NCBI GenBank assembly: GCA_018003015.1
Contig: JAGNEZ010000002.1
Span: forward strand, 186,001-250,000
Source of the DNA: Phycisphaerae bacterium
GTDB lineage: Bacteria; Planctomycetota; Phycisphaerae; UBA1845; PWPN01
Direction of reading: 5' to 3'
Length of the DNA: 64,000 nt
Part shown: one piece after another, positions 26,137-35,814 of the stretch
Numbering within the stretch: position 1 is the first letter of the stretch
How the letters are laid out: each line of letters opens with the position of its first letter
Translations under genes and position numbers: made by a program
The notes under the pieces: generated by a model
The model's database searches: none
Told to the model about the DNA's origin: nothing
Seen by the model: the letters and a program-made list of their open reading frames with translations, nothing else

Positions 26137-27444
26137 ATGGTGAGTTCTGCGACTGCCGAGGAGACTCGGGCTGTGCTCATGTTGTCCCAGGCGTTCCCTC
26201 CCCGGCAGGCGGCGGGCACGTTTCGGGTGATTCGGTTCACCCGTTTTCTCCCCGAGCTGGGATGGAAGTGCGTGGTGGTGACGCCCCGGGTCCAGTGCCA
26301 TCCGGGACTCGATGAGACGCTTGTCGAGCAGATCGATCCGGCCACGGAGGTGGTGCGATTTGGCTGTGGTGATCCGGCCGAGCACCTTCGTCGATGGGTC
26401 ACGCTGCGCCGAGACCTGGTGGGCCGGCTGACGCGTAAGCCGGCGAGAGTCCTGTCGCGCCTGATGGACAAGGTCCTGTTGCCGGACACCCGGGTCCTGG
26501 GTACGAGGAGGCTGTTTCGAGCGTGTACTCGGGTGTTTGCACGCCGGCGGGTCGACGTGGTCTGGATCACCGGTCCGCCGTTCAGCTATTTCCGGATCGT
26601 GCCGAGGCTGAAGAAGGCCTTTGGCGTTCCGGTTGTTCTCGATCTTCGTGATCCGTGGACGACTGGTGATCTGCGGTATCAGGGGCGTGACCGGTGGCGG
26701 CTCAAGCATGAGAGGCGGATGGAGGGCGAGGCTTTTGCGTTGGCCGACCGCGTCGTGCTCAACTCCGAGCTCTGTCATCGGGCGTATTGTCGTCTCTATC
26801 CCGACTTGCCGGCGGACCGTTGGGCGGTGTTGACCAACGGGTATGATCCGGAGGAGTTCGTGGACGTGCTGCCGGAGCCGTTTGACCGGATGGTTCTGGT
26901 TCACGGTGGCCTGAGCGGCGGGAACCGGACGGCCCGATGGCTCATTCAGGCGATGGGTATTCTGTGCAAGGCTGGGGTGCTTTCTCCGGCGAGTTTCCGG
27001 TACGTCAGTTACGGTTCGGGCGGCCCGGAGGAGCACGAGGCCGCGGTGGCGGGGGGGGTCGCGGACATGGTTGAGTTTCGGGGTTCGCGGAGCCACAAGG
27101 AAGTGCTTTCCGCGGTCAAGGGGGCCGGGGCGTTGCTGCTGATCGTGGGGTCGGGGCACGAGACGAGCATTCCGGGTAAACTCTATGAGTACTTGGGTGC
27201 AGGGCGGCCGGTCATCATGGCCGGGGCGCCTGATTGCGCTGCGGCCGATGTGATCCGTGAGACCGGCGTAGGGCGCGTTGTGGCCTTGAATGATGTCGAG
27301 GGTCTGGCCGACTGTCTTCGTGATCTGGTCTTGGGTCGTCTGGCGTCCCACCGTGACGAGGGGCGGGTCCGGGCGTACGAATCCCGCTCGATCAGCCGCA
27401 GGTTGGCCGACCTGCTCAGGTCGGTGATGGATGGTCCCGCCTAG
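26137..27444 (+). CDS. glycosyltransferase family 4-like
   Basis: A 435-residue GT-B enzyme. The acceptor half shows MLSQAFPPRQAAGTFRVIRF and VWITGPPFSYF; the donor half shows LTNGYDPEEF, MVLVHGGLSGGN, VEFRGSRSHKEV and IPGKLYEYLGAGRPVI (donor-ribose and phosphate contacts). It is similar to WcaI/WbuB-type transferases that modify lipid-linked sugars. It begins 77 nt after the preceding gene and ends 12 nt before the polymerase gene. Confidence 0.85.
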   Translation: MVSSATAEETRAVLMLSQAFPPRQAAGTFRVIRFTRFLPELGWKCVVVTPRVQCHPGLDETLVEQIDPATEVVRFGCGDPAEHLRRWVTLRRDLVGRLTRKPARVLSRLMDKVLLPDTRVLGTRRLFRACTRVFARRRVDVVWITGPPFSYFRIVPRLKKAFGVPVVLDLRDPWTTGDLRYQGRDRWRLKHERRMEGEAFALADRVVLNSELCHRAYCRLYPDLPADRWAVLTNGYDPEEFVDVLPEPFDRMVLVHGGLSGGNRTARWLIQAMGILCKAGVLSPASFRYVSYGSGGPEEHEAAVAGGVADMVEFRGSRSHKEVLSAVKGAGALLLIVGSGHETSIPGKLYEYLGAGRPVIMAGAPDCAAADVIRETGVGRVVALNDVEGLADCLRDLVLGRLASHRDEGRVRAYESRSISRRLADLLRSVMDGPA

Positions 27445-27456
27445 TGAAGGAGTCGC

Positions 27457-28827
27457 ATGGTGTCTCAGATAACCGCTGATCCGAGTCTTCTCCAGGGGGG
27501 ATACCCGCAGGAGGTGCAGGAGGGTGCAAGCGCCCATAGCCCACCGGCGGGCGTTCGGGGTCCGATGCTCGCGATTATCTTCTTCTGCACCGGCCTGATC
27601 AGTTACTGGGGCAACGCGTCGATTGCGACCCAGCTGGGGTATCTTTCGCAGGGCATTGTCGGCCTGCTGGGGGTGATGATCGTGATCTCGATCTTCGCCA
27701 GCCGCGTTCCGGTGGTATTCACCCGGGAGATGCTGATGGCCAGCGGTTTCTGCGCGTGGGCCCTGCTGGGCTATCCCGGTGCCTCACAGCATCAGGTTGC
27801 CTCGGACGGCCTGAAGACGCTGCTCAAATTGCTGCCGATGGCCTTCGTGGTGGCCAACGCGGTGAACGGGCGGCGGGCGTTTCTGTGGCTGGTGGCCGCA
27901 GTCGTAGTGACCACCATTGCAGCCTCGCTGGGTGGAGCTTCAGGTCTGGCTCGAGGGGTGGAGGTGGCCACGGATGCGGGTGGAAGGGAACAGCGTATTC
28001 AGGGGCTCTTTGGCAACCCGAACGGTCTTGGGAAGCTGTGTTGCCTGGCCCTGTGGGCGGGTGCTTCTCTCCTCCTGATCAGTCGGGGCAAGCTGGCCAA
28101 AGCTGCACTCATCGGGGGCCTGGGCTTCATCGTGGTGACCATCGGCCTGACCGGCTCAAGGCAGGCCATGATCGGCCTTTTCCTCCTCATTGTGGCCCTG
28201 TACTGGTACGTTCTCCGCAGGACCAGCACGCGGGCGGGCGGCAAGGTCGTCTGGGCGATCGTGATTGGCGGCGTGCTGGCCGCGGCGATTCTGTACATGT
28301 CGACGACGCCGTTCTGGAAGCGGATGGAGACCATGTTGGGTACTGCGTCCAGCAGCCGGATGGAATCCAGCGCCGGTGCCCGTGCGGCGTTCATGCGGAA
28401 GTCGCTCGAAGTGGCCCTGCATAATCCGATGCTGGGCGTGGGGTATGATTGTGTGTCTTACGAACTTGGTCGTCTGGGCGGCTCGAGCCTGAGAAGCCCG
28501 CACAACACCTTTCTTGGGCTTGCGGCCAACACGGGCTTCATCGGCTGGGGTCTGTTCTATGGAGGGTGGGCGTTCCTGCTGCTGCGGATTCGATCGGTGA
28601 GCAGGCTGCCGCTGCCAAGAACGGACTTTGTCCTGGTGAGGTGTCTGTGTCTTCTCCAGGTGTTGCTGCTCTTCTGGGGAGTGGCGGCCACGCTGGTGAA
28701 CTACAAGCTTTTCTGGGTCGTGAGTGCCGCGTCTCTGGGATACCTTGTTTGGCTTGAGCGGACTTATCGTCCATGGGTTCAGGAGACATACGAAGCGCCG
28801 GTTTACACACCGGTTCCGGCGTACTGA
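27457..28827 (+). CDS. O-antigen ligase/polymerase-type membrane protein (Wzy/WaaL-like)
   Basis: A 456-residue polytopic protein with about 11 hydrophobic segments and one large periplasmic loop (roughly residues 285-350) carrying RMESSAGARAAFMRKSLEVALHNPMLGVGYD and RSPHNTFLGLAANTGFIG. This is the Wzy_C pattern of O-antigen ligases and polymerases, which join lipid-linked repeat units. The ATG at 27457 has GAAGGAG upstream. Family membership does not separate polymerase from ligase, but the locus context favours polymerase. Confidence 0.85.
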   Translation: MVSQITADPSLLQGGYPQEVQEGASAHSPPAGVRGPMLAIIFFCTGLISYWGNASIATQLGYLSQGIVGLLGVMIVISIFASRVPVVFTREMLMASGFCAWALLGYPGASQHQVASDGLKTLLKLLPMAFVVANAVNGRRAFLWLVAAVVVTTIAASLGGASGLARGVEVATDAGGREQRIQGLFGNPNGLGKLCCLALWAGASLLLISRGKLAKAALIGGLGFIVVTIGLTGSRQAMIGLFLLIVALYWYVLRRTSTRAGGKVVWAIVIGGVLAAAILYMSTTPFWKRMETMLGTASSSRMESSAGARAAFMRKSLEVALHNPMLGVGYDCVSYELGRLGGSSLRSPHNTFLGLAANTGFIGWGLFYGGWAFLLLRIRSVSRLPLPRTDFVLVRCLCLLQVLLLFWGVAATLVNYKLFWVVSAASLGYLVWLERTYRPWVQETYEAPVYTPVPAY

Positions 28828-28884
28828 CCTGTGGGAGCCTCGTCTAGAGATGGCGATCGGCCCAGCCGCAAGGAGCTTTCGCTA

Positions 28885-30171
28885 ATGGCGGACCCTCCGC
28901 ATGACTCTGCCAGCGTTCTGCCTGAGGCGGCCTTCGGCGGCACCTGCTGCGTGATCTCGCACAAGCAGTTTTACCGGGTCGACGGGCAGTACTGTACGAC
29001 GGGCGGTTTTGGCCGGTACATCGAGGTGCTGGCTCAGCTGTTCGACCGGGTGATCGTGGCTGTTCCCGTTCGTCACCAGATGCCCGCGGACGGCGTAACG
29101 CCCTTGAGGGTGGCGCGAGCCCAGGTGGCTGAACTGCCCACCTACAGGCAACGATACACTTTTCAGTCGCTGCTACACCCCATCGGTTACTCGATGCCGC
29201 TTCTGGCGGTGATCCGAAGGGCGGACATTGTTCACCTCATGTTCCCCGGTTACCTCCAGGTTTTCGGTTTCTTTCTTGCCCGGCTGCTGAGGAAGCCGGT
29301 CTTCTGCTCAATGGTGGGCGACTGGGAGGCTCTGTTTGGGGTCACTCGAGTGGCCGAGCGTCATCCCCGGCTGGTTCGCGGTTTTGTGATGGCTCACCGC
29401 CCGTTGCTCCGCTGGATTCTCAGCAGCGATCTGGTGTTTGCCTATGGCCGCAAGCTGGCCGAATCCTACCAGGGACGTGGCAGGAATGTCGTGTTGGGCG
29501 AGGACAGTACTTTCCGCGAGGATGATATCCGCCCGGAGGAGACGCTGGGCCCGTTGCCGGCATCCCCTCGACTGCTGTTTGTGGGTCGGCTGGACTATCT
29601 GAAGGGCATCGCGGTCTTGTTGCGTGCCCTGGCCTTGCTGCGAGGCGAGGGTTTGACGCCGGTATTGACCCTGGTCGGGGAGGGGCCGAACCGCGCCGAG
29701 TTCGAGGTGTTGGGCCAGGAGTTAGGCGTGGCGAATGCCGTCACCTTCCGCGGGTATGTGCCGATGGGCGAGCAGCTCTGGCGCGTGTATCGCGAGCATG
29801 ATCTTTTCGTGCTCCCCAGTTTCACGGAGGGGATACCGAAGGTCGTCATTGAGGCCCTGGCCAACGGATTGCCGATCGTTGCCACGCGGGTTGGCGGGAT
29901 TCCGGACCTTGTCCCGCCGGAGACCGGCATCCTGGTGCCACCGAAGCAGGTGGAGCCGCTGGCCGACGCCATCCGACGGATCTTGACTGATGATGCGTTC
30001 CGACAGGGCCTGGCCAGGTCCGGTCTGCGCTGGGCTCGCGGGAAGACGATGGAGGCTCAGGCTCGCTATCTGGAAGGTCATCTCCGCCGGAGTTTCCCGG
30101 GTCTCACCAGGGCCTTGAAGTCGCGGCGGGCGGTGAGGGGGGAGTCGGTGGTCGAGTCGAGAGGGGCTTGA
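28885..30171 (+). CDS. glycosyltransferase family 4
   Basis: A 428-residue GT-B retaining glycosyltransferase. The GT1_4 donor domain is well conserved: LLFVGRLDYLKGI, LTLVGEGPNR, VTFRGYVPMGEQLW and FVLPSFTEGIPKVVIEALANGLPIVATRVGGIPDLV, with the E-x7-E motif. AAGGAG lies 9 nt before the ATG at 28885, so I use it rather than the GTG at 28831, which lacks a ribosome site. Confidence 0.9.
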   Translation: MADPPHDSASVLPEAAFGGTCCVISHKQFYRVDGQYCTTGGFGRYIEVLAQLFDRVIVAVPVRHQMPADGVTPLRVARAQVAELPTYRQRYTFQSLLHPIGYSMPLLAVIRRADIVHLMFPGYLQVFGFFLARLLRKPVFCSMVGDWEALFGVTRVAERHPRLVRGFVMAHRPLLRWILSSDLVFAYGRKLAESYQGRGRNVVLGEDSTFREDDIRPEETLGPLPASPRLLFVGRLDYLKGIAVLLRALALLRGEGLTPVLTLVGEGPNRAEFEVLGQELGVANAVTFRGYVPMGEQLWRVYREHDLFVLPSFTEGIPKVVIEALANGLPIVATRVGGIPDLVPPETGILVPPKQVEPLADAIRRILTDDAFRQGLARSGLRWARGKTMEAQARYLEGHLRRSFPGLTRALKSRRAVRGESVVESRGA

Positions 30172-30219
30172 GCCTTCTTGGCGTCATCGCCAGGCGAGTC
30201 ATGGGGAATGGGTCTGCCC

Positions 30220-31344
30220 ATGAGCAGGATCCGGGTTCTTCACATCATCGGCCAGATTCGACGCGGCGGTTGCGAATCGCAGCTGCTGGGTCTGTGCGAA
30301 CGTCTTGACAAGGCTCGCTTCGATCTCTCGGTATGCTGGTTTGTCCGGATGGACGAGGAGCTCGACGAGGAGTTTGCGCGAGCGGGAGTGCAGCCCATCT
30401 TCCTTGATAAGAGGGCCGGGTCTTTGTGGCAGTTTTTCCGGCGGCTCAGGCGCGTGATCAAGGAGACCTCACCGGACATCGTGCACACCTGGTTGTTCTC
30501 CGCCAACTTCTGGGGACGGTTTGCGGCGATGAGCTGCCGTGTTCCGCGCATCGTGGCGAGTGACCGGTGCGAGGTCGCGATGGACAATACGGTTGTGCGC
30601 ATCGCCGAGCGCTTGCTGGCGTCTCGAACCACGCGACTGGCCAACAGCCTGGCGGTGGCGCGGTCGCTGGAGGAGCATTTTGGCCTGCCCGTCGTTTGCA
30701 CGCGGGTCATCTACAATGCCGTTCAGGTACCGTTGCCGGAGCGAGAGCAGGCTCGGCGGGAGATACGGGACGAACTCGGTCTCCCCCCGGACAGCCAGCT
30801 TGTGCTGATGGTGGGGCGTTGTACCTGGCCGAAGAACTACCTGATGTTCATCCGGGTTGGCCAGCTGGTGTGCGGCCGGTTCGAGCGGGCGTACTTTTTG
30901 GCTGCGGGGGGCGGGCCCGAGGAGGCGTCGCTCCGCGGGCAGGTTCAGCGCGAGGGCTGGGAGCGCCGGATCCGTTTTCTCGGAGAGCGGCCGGACATCG
31001 CGAGGCTCCTTGCGGCGGCGGATGTGTTTGCCTTCACTTCCGACTCCGAAGGGCTGCCTAATGCGGTGCTGGAGGCGATGGCGGCCGGTTTGCCGGTGGT
31101 CTGCACGGAGTTCGCGTCGGCGGGCGAGGTGATTCTGGGCCCGGAACACGCCGTGCTCGTTCCCTGCGGCGACGTGGACAAGATGGTGGATGCGGTCGGC
31201 AGGCTGCTTGCCGCTCCGGAGCATTGTCGGGATCTGGGGGCCGCCGCCCGGGACCACGTGGCGGCACGCTTCAGCTGGGAAAGAGTGGTTGGGGAGACCG
31301 CATCCGTCTATGAGGAGTTGATGAGCTCTTCCTTGGGTCGATGA
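30220..31344 (+). CDS. glycosyltransferase family 4 (paralogue of the 33345 gene)
   Basis: A 374-residue GT4 enzyme with VLHIIGQIRRGGCESQLL at the start (the glycine-rich acceptor loop), LMVGRCTWPKNYLMF, IRFLGERPDIARLL and FTSDSEGLPNAVLEAMAAGLPVV. It is closely related along its whole length to the gene at 33345, on the other side of the asparagine synthase. The ATGs at 30208 and 30220 are both possible; 30220 aligns with the paralogue's start. Confidence 0.9.
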   Translation: MSRIRVLHIIGQIRRGGCESQLLGLCERLDKARFDLSVCWFVRMDEELDEEFARAGVQPIFLDKRAGSLWQFFRRLRRVIKETSPDIVHTWLFSANFWGRFAAMSCRVPRIVASDRCEVAMDNTVVRIAERLLASRTTRLANSLAVARSLEEHFGLPVVCTRVIYNAVQVPLPEREQARREIRDELGLPPDSQLVLMVGRCTWPKNYLMFIRVGQLVCGRFERAYFLAAGGGPEEASLRGQVQREGWERRIRFLGERPDIARLLAAADVFAFTSDSEGLPNAVLEAMAAGLPVVCTEFASAGEVILGPEHAVLVPCGDVDKMVDAVGRLLAAPEHCRDLGAAARDHVAARFSWERVVGETASVYEELMSSSLGR

Positions 31345-31359
31345 GGCGAGAGGATTGGC

Positions 31360-33279
31360 ATGTGTGGAATCTGCGGCATCGTGGACTTCAGTGATCGGCC
31401 GATCAGCGGCGAGCTCGTTGACCGGATGCGCGACATGATGCTGCCTCGCGGGCCGGACGACGCCGGGACGGTCGTTCTGCCGCACGCAGGGTTGGGGCAT
31501 CGCCGCCTGAGCATCATCGACCTGTCGCCTCGCGGTCATCAACCGATGGCCAACGAAGATCAGACTCTCTGGATGGTTTTCAACGGAGAGGTCTACAACT
31601 TCCAGGAGCTGCGACCGGAGTTGGAGTCGGCCGGCCACCGGTTCGCATCGGACACGGATTCGGAAGTGCTCATTCACGGCTATGAGCAGTGGGGGATTGA
31701 GCGCCTGCTGACGCGGGTCAACGGGATGTTCGGTCTGGCGTTGTGGGATGGGCGGCGCGAGGAGCTCCACCTGGCCCGGGACCGGTTGGGGAAGAAGCCG
31801 GTGTACTACGGCTGGCATGAAGGCCGATTCCTTTTTGGCTCGGACATCAAGTCGATCTGGAGCGTTGCCCCTTCCGGTTGGCAACCGCGCATGGAGGCCA
31901 TCGCGCGGTATCTCTACTGGCGGTTCGTGCCCGGCCGCGAGGCGGCGTTCAAGGACGTGTACCAGCTGCTTCCCGCGCACTATCTCACCTTGACGCGTGC
32001 CGGGTGGGTGGAGCGGCGGTACTGGCATCTGTCCTTCGCCGACAAGGTACGGGACTCGTTCTCGGACATCATGGAGCGGACCTCGGAACTGGTTTTCGGC
32101 GCGGTCCGGCGCCGCCTGGTCAGCGATGTGCCGCTGGGTGCCTTCCTGAGCGGCGGCGTGGACAGCAGTTACATCGTAAGTCTGATGGCCGAGGCCAGTC
32201 CGGGTCGGGTGCGCACGTTCGCCATCGGCACCGAGGATCCCGATCACGATGAGCGAGCGTTTGCCCGGATCGTAGCCGGTCGGTGGAATACGGATCATAC
32301 CGAGTTCCAGGTCTCTCCGGACGCCTGGTCGCTGCTGCCCCGGCTGGTGTGGTCGTTTGGGCAGCCATTCGGAGACGCGTCAGCCATTCCGACCTACTAC
32401 GTGGCTCATTGTGCCCGGCAGCACGTGAGCGTGGCGCTGACCGGTGACGGAGGGGACGAGTCCTTCGCAGGTTACAGCCAGCACCACGGGTACTACCTGG
32501 CCCATCTGGTCGGGTGGTGTCTCCCCGACGCGCTGCTCAATCGGGTCTACTCTCTGGTCAGGGGGTACATGTACTCGGAATCGCGTGCTCCGGCGGCCAT
32601 GGCGGCCCGTTTTCTGCGTTACGCTCATTCCGACCCGCTCGTGGCCTGGGGTGGGGTGAGCAGCTGGGCCCTGCACCATCTTGACCGGATCTGGGCGGGG
32701 GCTGCGAGACCGCTTGCCACTCGTGAGAACCTTCTGGCTTACACGCAGGAGGTCATGAAAGGCTATGATGGGGACAGTGCCCTGGATCGGGCCCTCTTCG
32801 ACGACCTGCACGTGCTCCTTCCCTTCTGCTACAACGTCAAAGTTGACGTCGCCACGATGATGAGTTCGCTTGAAGCCCGATCGCCTTTCCAGGATCAGCT
32901 GGTGGTGGAGTGGGCGGCCCGCCTCAAGCCGGGGGTCAAGCTGCGGCCGTGGGAGAGGAAGTACCTGTTGAAGCGACTGGCGGCCAGACGGGTACCGAAG
33001 GAAGTCGTCTTCCGCCGCAAGCACGGCTTCTCGATTCCGATCGACGGGTGGTTTGAAGGGGCCTGGGCCAGGCGGGCCCACGAGATCATCCTCGGCAAGA
33101 CCGCCCGTGAGCGGGGTTTGTTCGACTATGGCTATGTCGCCCGGCTGTGGGAGGAGCATCAATCGCACGTGGCGTGCCACGGCACTCGTTTCTGGCTGCT
33201 GCTGTGGCTGGAGTTATGGTTCCGGATGTTCGTCGATCGAACGATGGGGCCCGACGACTCGCTGGATTCGTTGGTGTGA
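31360..33279 (+). CDS. asnB: glutamine-dependent asparagine synthase family amidotransferase
   Basis: A 639-residue AsnB-type enzyme. Cys2 (MCGICGIV) is the N-terminal glutaminase nucleophile, with GLGHRRLSIIDLS and FNGEVYNF completing that domain. The C-terminal synthetase domain has the PP-loop SGGVDSS at residues 264-270 and ALTGDGGDESFAGY. True asparagine synthases and glycan-locus amidotransferases look alike. Within an exopolysaccharide operon it may amidate a uronic acid or amino-acid substituent rather than make asparagine. It starts 15 nt after the preceding gene, and a paralogous glycosyltransferase lies on each side. Confidence 0.9.
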   Translation: MCGICGIVDFSDRPISGELVDRMRDMMLPRGPDDAGTVVLPHAGLGHRRLSIIDLSPRGHQPMANEDQTLWMVFNGEVYNFQELRPELESAGHRFASDTDSEVLIHGYEQWGIERLLTRVNGMFGLALWDGRREELHLARDRLGKKPVYYGWHEGRFLFGSDIKSIWSVAPSGWQPRMEAIARYLYWRFVPGREAAFKDVYQLLPAHYLTLTRAGWVERRYWHLSFADKVRDSFSDIMERTSELVFGAVRRRLVSDVPLGAFLSGGVDSSYIVSLMAEASPGRVRTFAIGTEDPDHDERAFARIVAGRWNTDHTEFQVSPDAWSLLPRLVWSFGQPFGDASAIPTYYVAHCARQHVSVALTGDGGDESFAGYSQHHGYYLAHLVGWCLPDALLNRVYSLVRGYMYSESRAPAAMAARFLRYAHSDPLVAWGGVSSWALHHLDRIWAGAARPLATRENLLAYTQEVMKGYDGDSALDRALFDDLHVLLPFCYNVKVDVATMMSSLEARSPFQDQLVVEWAARLKPGVKLRPWERKYLLKRLAARRVPKEVVFRRKHGFSIPIDGWFEGAWARRAHEIILGKTARERGLFDYGYVARLWEEHQSHVACHGTRFWLLLWLELWFRMFVDRTMGPDDSLDSLV

Positions 33280-33344
33280 GCGCCGGTGCGGCCTCGATCC
33301 AACCGGTCGATCGGGCAATCGATGGTCGTGGCCGTTTTGATCTC

Positions 33345-34514
33345 ATGCGGAAGATTCGCATCCTCCACGTCATCGGTCAGCTTCGGCGGGGGGGCTGTGA
33401 GCTTCAGCTTTTGGGGCTCTGTCGGCGGCTGGATCGGGCACGTTTCGACTCGGCGATCTGCTGGTATGTTCGGCAGGCCGATGAGCTGGAGGAGGACTTT
33501 CGCCGCGCGGGTGTGTGGACGCATTTTTTCAGCAAGCCGTCCATGTCCGTGTGGCGTTTCTTTGAGCGGCTTCGCGGCGTGGTCAAGGAGGTTGAGCCGG
33601 ACATCATCCATACCTGGATGTACTCGGCCAACTTCTGGGGGCGCCTGGCCGCTGTGACCTGCGGCGTGTCCGGCATCATCGCGAGCGAGCGGGGCGAAGT
33701 GCGTATGACCGGTCTCATCGATCGCGCTTCGGAGTGGTTCTTCAGGAGGCGCACGCTGCGGCTGGCCAACAGCCGGTTCATCGCCTCCTCGCTGGAGCGG
33801 CACTTCGGGTTGCCTGCGGAGCAGACGCGGATTGTCCACAACGCCGTGGGTTTCGAGCTTCCTAACCGTGAAGAGGCCAGATCATCGCTTCGTCGGGAAC
33901 TGGGTCTCGCCGCCGACACCCCGGTCGTGTTGACCGTGGGGCGTCTCGGTTTTCCGAAGAACTACCCGATGCTGGTTCGCGTAGTCGGGCGGCTGGAGCG
34001 GAGCGAGTCAGACGCGGTTGTCGCGGTGGTGGGTACCGGTCCGGACGAGGACGTGCTCAAGCGGCGGGTGCGTGACGCGGGACTGGATTCACGGATGCGT
34101 TTCCTCGGGTTTCGCGGCGATGTCCCCTCGCTCCTGGCCGGGGCTGATATCTTCTGCTTCACGTCGGACTCGGAAGGCTTTCCGAATGCGGTGCTCGAGG
34201 CGATGCTGGCCGGGTTGCCGGTGGTCTGCACGGATTTTCCCTCGGCCCGGGAGATGATCTTCGACCCGCGGGCTGGCATCCTGGTATCGTGCGACGACGA
34301 CGCGGGCATGGCCGAGGCGATCGGCGATCTCCTGGCTCGGCCGGAGCGCCGCCGAGACATTGGGATGGCCGCCCGGGTGCATGTTCAGCGGCATTTCTCA
34401 TGGGACCGTCTGGTGGAGACGATGTCCGAGATCTATGAGGAGCTAGCTGGGCGGAAGGGCTTGGAGGATCGTGTTCCGGTCGAGGAGGGCTCAGGCCATC
34501 GATTGCCCCGCTGA
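33345..34514 (+). CDS. glycosyltransferase family 4 (paralogue of the 30220 gene)
   Basis: A 389-residue GT4 enzyme with ILHVIGQLRRGGCELQLLGL, LTVGRLGFPKNYPML, MRFLGFRGDVPSLL and FTSDSEGFPNAVLEAMLAGLPVV. By eye about half of the residues match the gene at 30220, including the conserved PDI(V/I)HTW and SANFWGR block, so a duplication is clear. The ATG at 33345 is in register with the paralogue's start. The tail overlaps the next gene by 44 nt if that gene uses its GTG at 34471. Confidence 0.9.
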   Translation: MRKIRILHVIGQLRRGGCELQLLGLCRRLDRARFDSAICWYVRQADELEEDFRRAGVWTHFFSKPSMSVWRFFERLRGVVKEVEPDIIHTWMYSANFWGRLAAVTCGVSGIIASERGEVRMTGLIDRASEWFFRRRTLRLANSRFIASSLERHFGLPAEQTRIVHNAVGFELPNREEARSSLRRELGLAADTPVVLTVGRLGFPKNYPMLVRVVGRLERSESDAVVAVVGTGPDEDVLKRRVRDAGLDSRMRFLGFRGDVPSLLAGADIFCFTSDSEGFPNAVLEAMLAGLPVVCTDFPSAREMIFDPRAGILVSCDDDAGMAEAIGDLLARPERRRDIGMAARVHVQRHFSWDRLVETMSEIYEELAGRKGLEDRVPVEEGSGHRLPR

Positions 34515-35754
34515 CCGGAAACGGGTGTGGATCGTCAACCCGTTTGACCCGCTGCCTGGTGATCCCGAGCCGCCTGGCCGGTATGCGTCGCTGGCTCGTG
34601 TGCTGCGTGATGCCGGGTACGTGGTGACCTGGTGGACGGCGTCGTTCTCACATCGGTACAAGCGTCGGCTCGATCAGGAGCCGCTGCTGGACGCCTGCCG
34701 TCGCGAGGGGATCGAGGTTTGTTTCGTTGAAACGCCGCCGTATGAGCGGAACGTGAGCCTGAGCCGTTTTCGGTCGCACCGGGCCTTCGCGGATGGTTTT
34801 GCCCGGGCGTCCTTGGCGTTTGCGGCTCCGGTGGTCATCGTAGCCAGCAACCCGCCGATGGAGTCGGCCGCGGCGGCGGGGCGAGTGGCCCGTGATCTTG
34901 GTGCCCGGCTGATCGTGGATGTTCAGGACATTTGGATTGAGACCAGCCGGCGTTTCCTTCCGTTCCTCATCCGGTGGGCCTGGCCGCTGCTATTCCGGCC
35001 GTGGATTCGGGCCAATCGGGAGGCTTTTGCCGCCGCGGATGCGGTGGTGGGCGTAGCCCGGGACTACGCGGACCAGGCCATTCGGTACGGCAGCGGGGCT
35101 TGTCGGCGGGAGGTCATCCCGCTGGGCATTGATCTGGCCGCCTTTGATGTGGCGGCCGCATCCGGCCGGTCTTTGCTGCCTGCCCGGTCGGAAGGCCAGG
35201 TTCGGGTCATTTACAGTGGTAGTCTCTCGCGGAACTACGACGTATTGACCGCAGCGCGGGCGGCTCGGAGGGTAGTCGCCGCCCATCCCCATCTGGAGGT
35301 CATCTTCAACGGGCGTGGCGAGTTGGTTCCCGAGCTGCGGCAGATGATCGCGGGCGTGCCGGGCATTCGACTTTTCGACTTTGTCGGTGCGGCGGACTGG
35401 GCGGCGACGGTGAAGGAGTGCGACATCGGCTGGAATGCCGTCCGGCCGGAATCCAGGATTCTCTTTCCCAACAAAGTGTTCGGCTACTGGGCGGCCGGGT
35501 TGGCCATCCTGAACACGATTCCGGGCGAGTGTGCCGAGTGGATTGCCAGGACCGAAACCGGCGTGACCTACGCGGCGGGTGACGAGGAGGGGGCGTGTCG
35601 GGCGCTGACCGAGCTGGCCGCGGACCCGGCGAGGCTGGCTTCGATGCGTGCGGCGGCACGGGCGTCGGCTGTCGACCTCTGGGATCGGAAGTATCTCTAC
35701 CGGGCGTATCTGAGCCTGGTGGAGAGTCTGGCAGATCCGGAGCGGCCATGTTGA
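34471..35754 (+). CDS. glycosyltransferase family 4-like
   Basis: A 427-residue GT-B enzyme with VWIVNPFDPLPGDPEPPGR at the start, RLIVDVQDIWIE, VIPLGIDLAAFD, VIYSGSLSRNYDV and SRILFPNKVFGYWAAGLAIL. It resembles transferases that act on the first lipid-linked sugars (WbuB/WcaI type). The GTG at 34471 has GGAGG only 3 nt away and overlaps the previous gene; the GTG at 34525 removes 18 residues and the overlap, but has a weak ribosome site. I keep the longer form with reservation. Confidence 0.85.
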   Translation: MFRSRRAQAIDCPADRKRVWIVNPFDPLPGDPEPPGRYASLARVLRDAGYVVTWWTASFSHRYKRRLDQEPLLDACRREGIEVCFVETPPYERNVSLSRFRSHRAFADGFARASLAFAAPVVIVASNPPMESAAAAGRVARDLGARLIVDVQDIWIETSRRFLPFLIRWAWPLLFRPWIRANREAFAAADAVVGVARDYADQAIRYGSGACRREVIPLGIDLAAFDVAAASGRSLLPARSEGQVRVIYSGSLSRNYDVLTAARAARRVVAAHPHLEVIFNGRGELVPELRQMIAGVPGIRLFDFVGAADWAATVKECDIGWNAVRPESRILFPNKVFGYWAAGLAILNTIPGECAEWIARTETGVTYAAGDEEGACRALTELAADPARLASMRAAARASAVDLWDRKYLYRAYLSLVESLADPERPC

Positions 35755-35814
35755 GATATGGGTTGGGGGACGGCGGGCTCGAGACTTGGTTTTCGGATCT
35801 GGAAGGCGGATCGC

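Noticed and set aside
24972-26570. 532-codon antisense frame in the exopolysaccharide locus
   Set aside because: Arg/Thr/Ser/Pro-rich, opposite two supported glycosyltransferase genes.
30469-32298. 609-codon antisense frame over the GT4 and asnB genes
   Set aside because: Arg/Pro/His-rich shadow of two well-supported genes.
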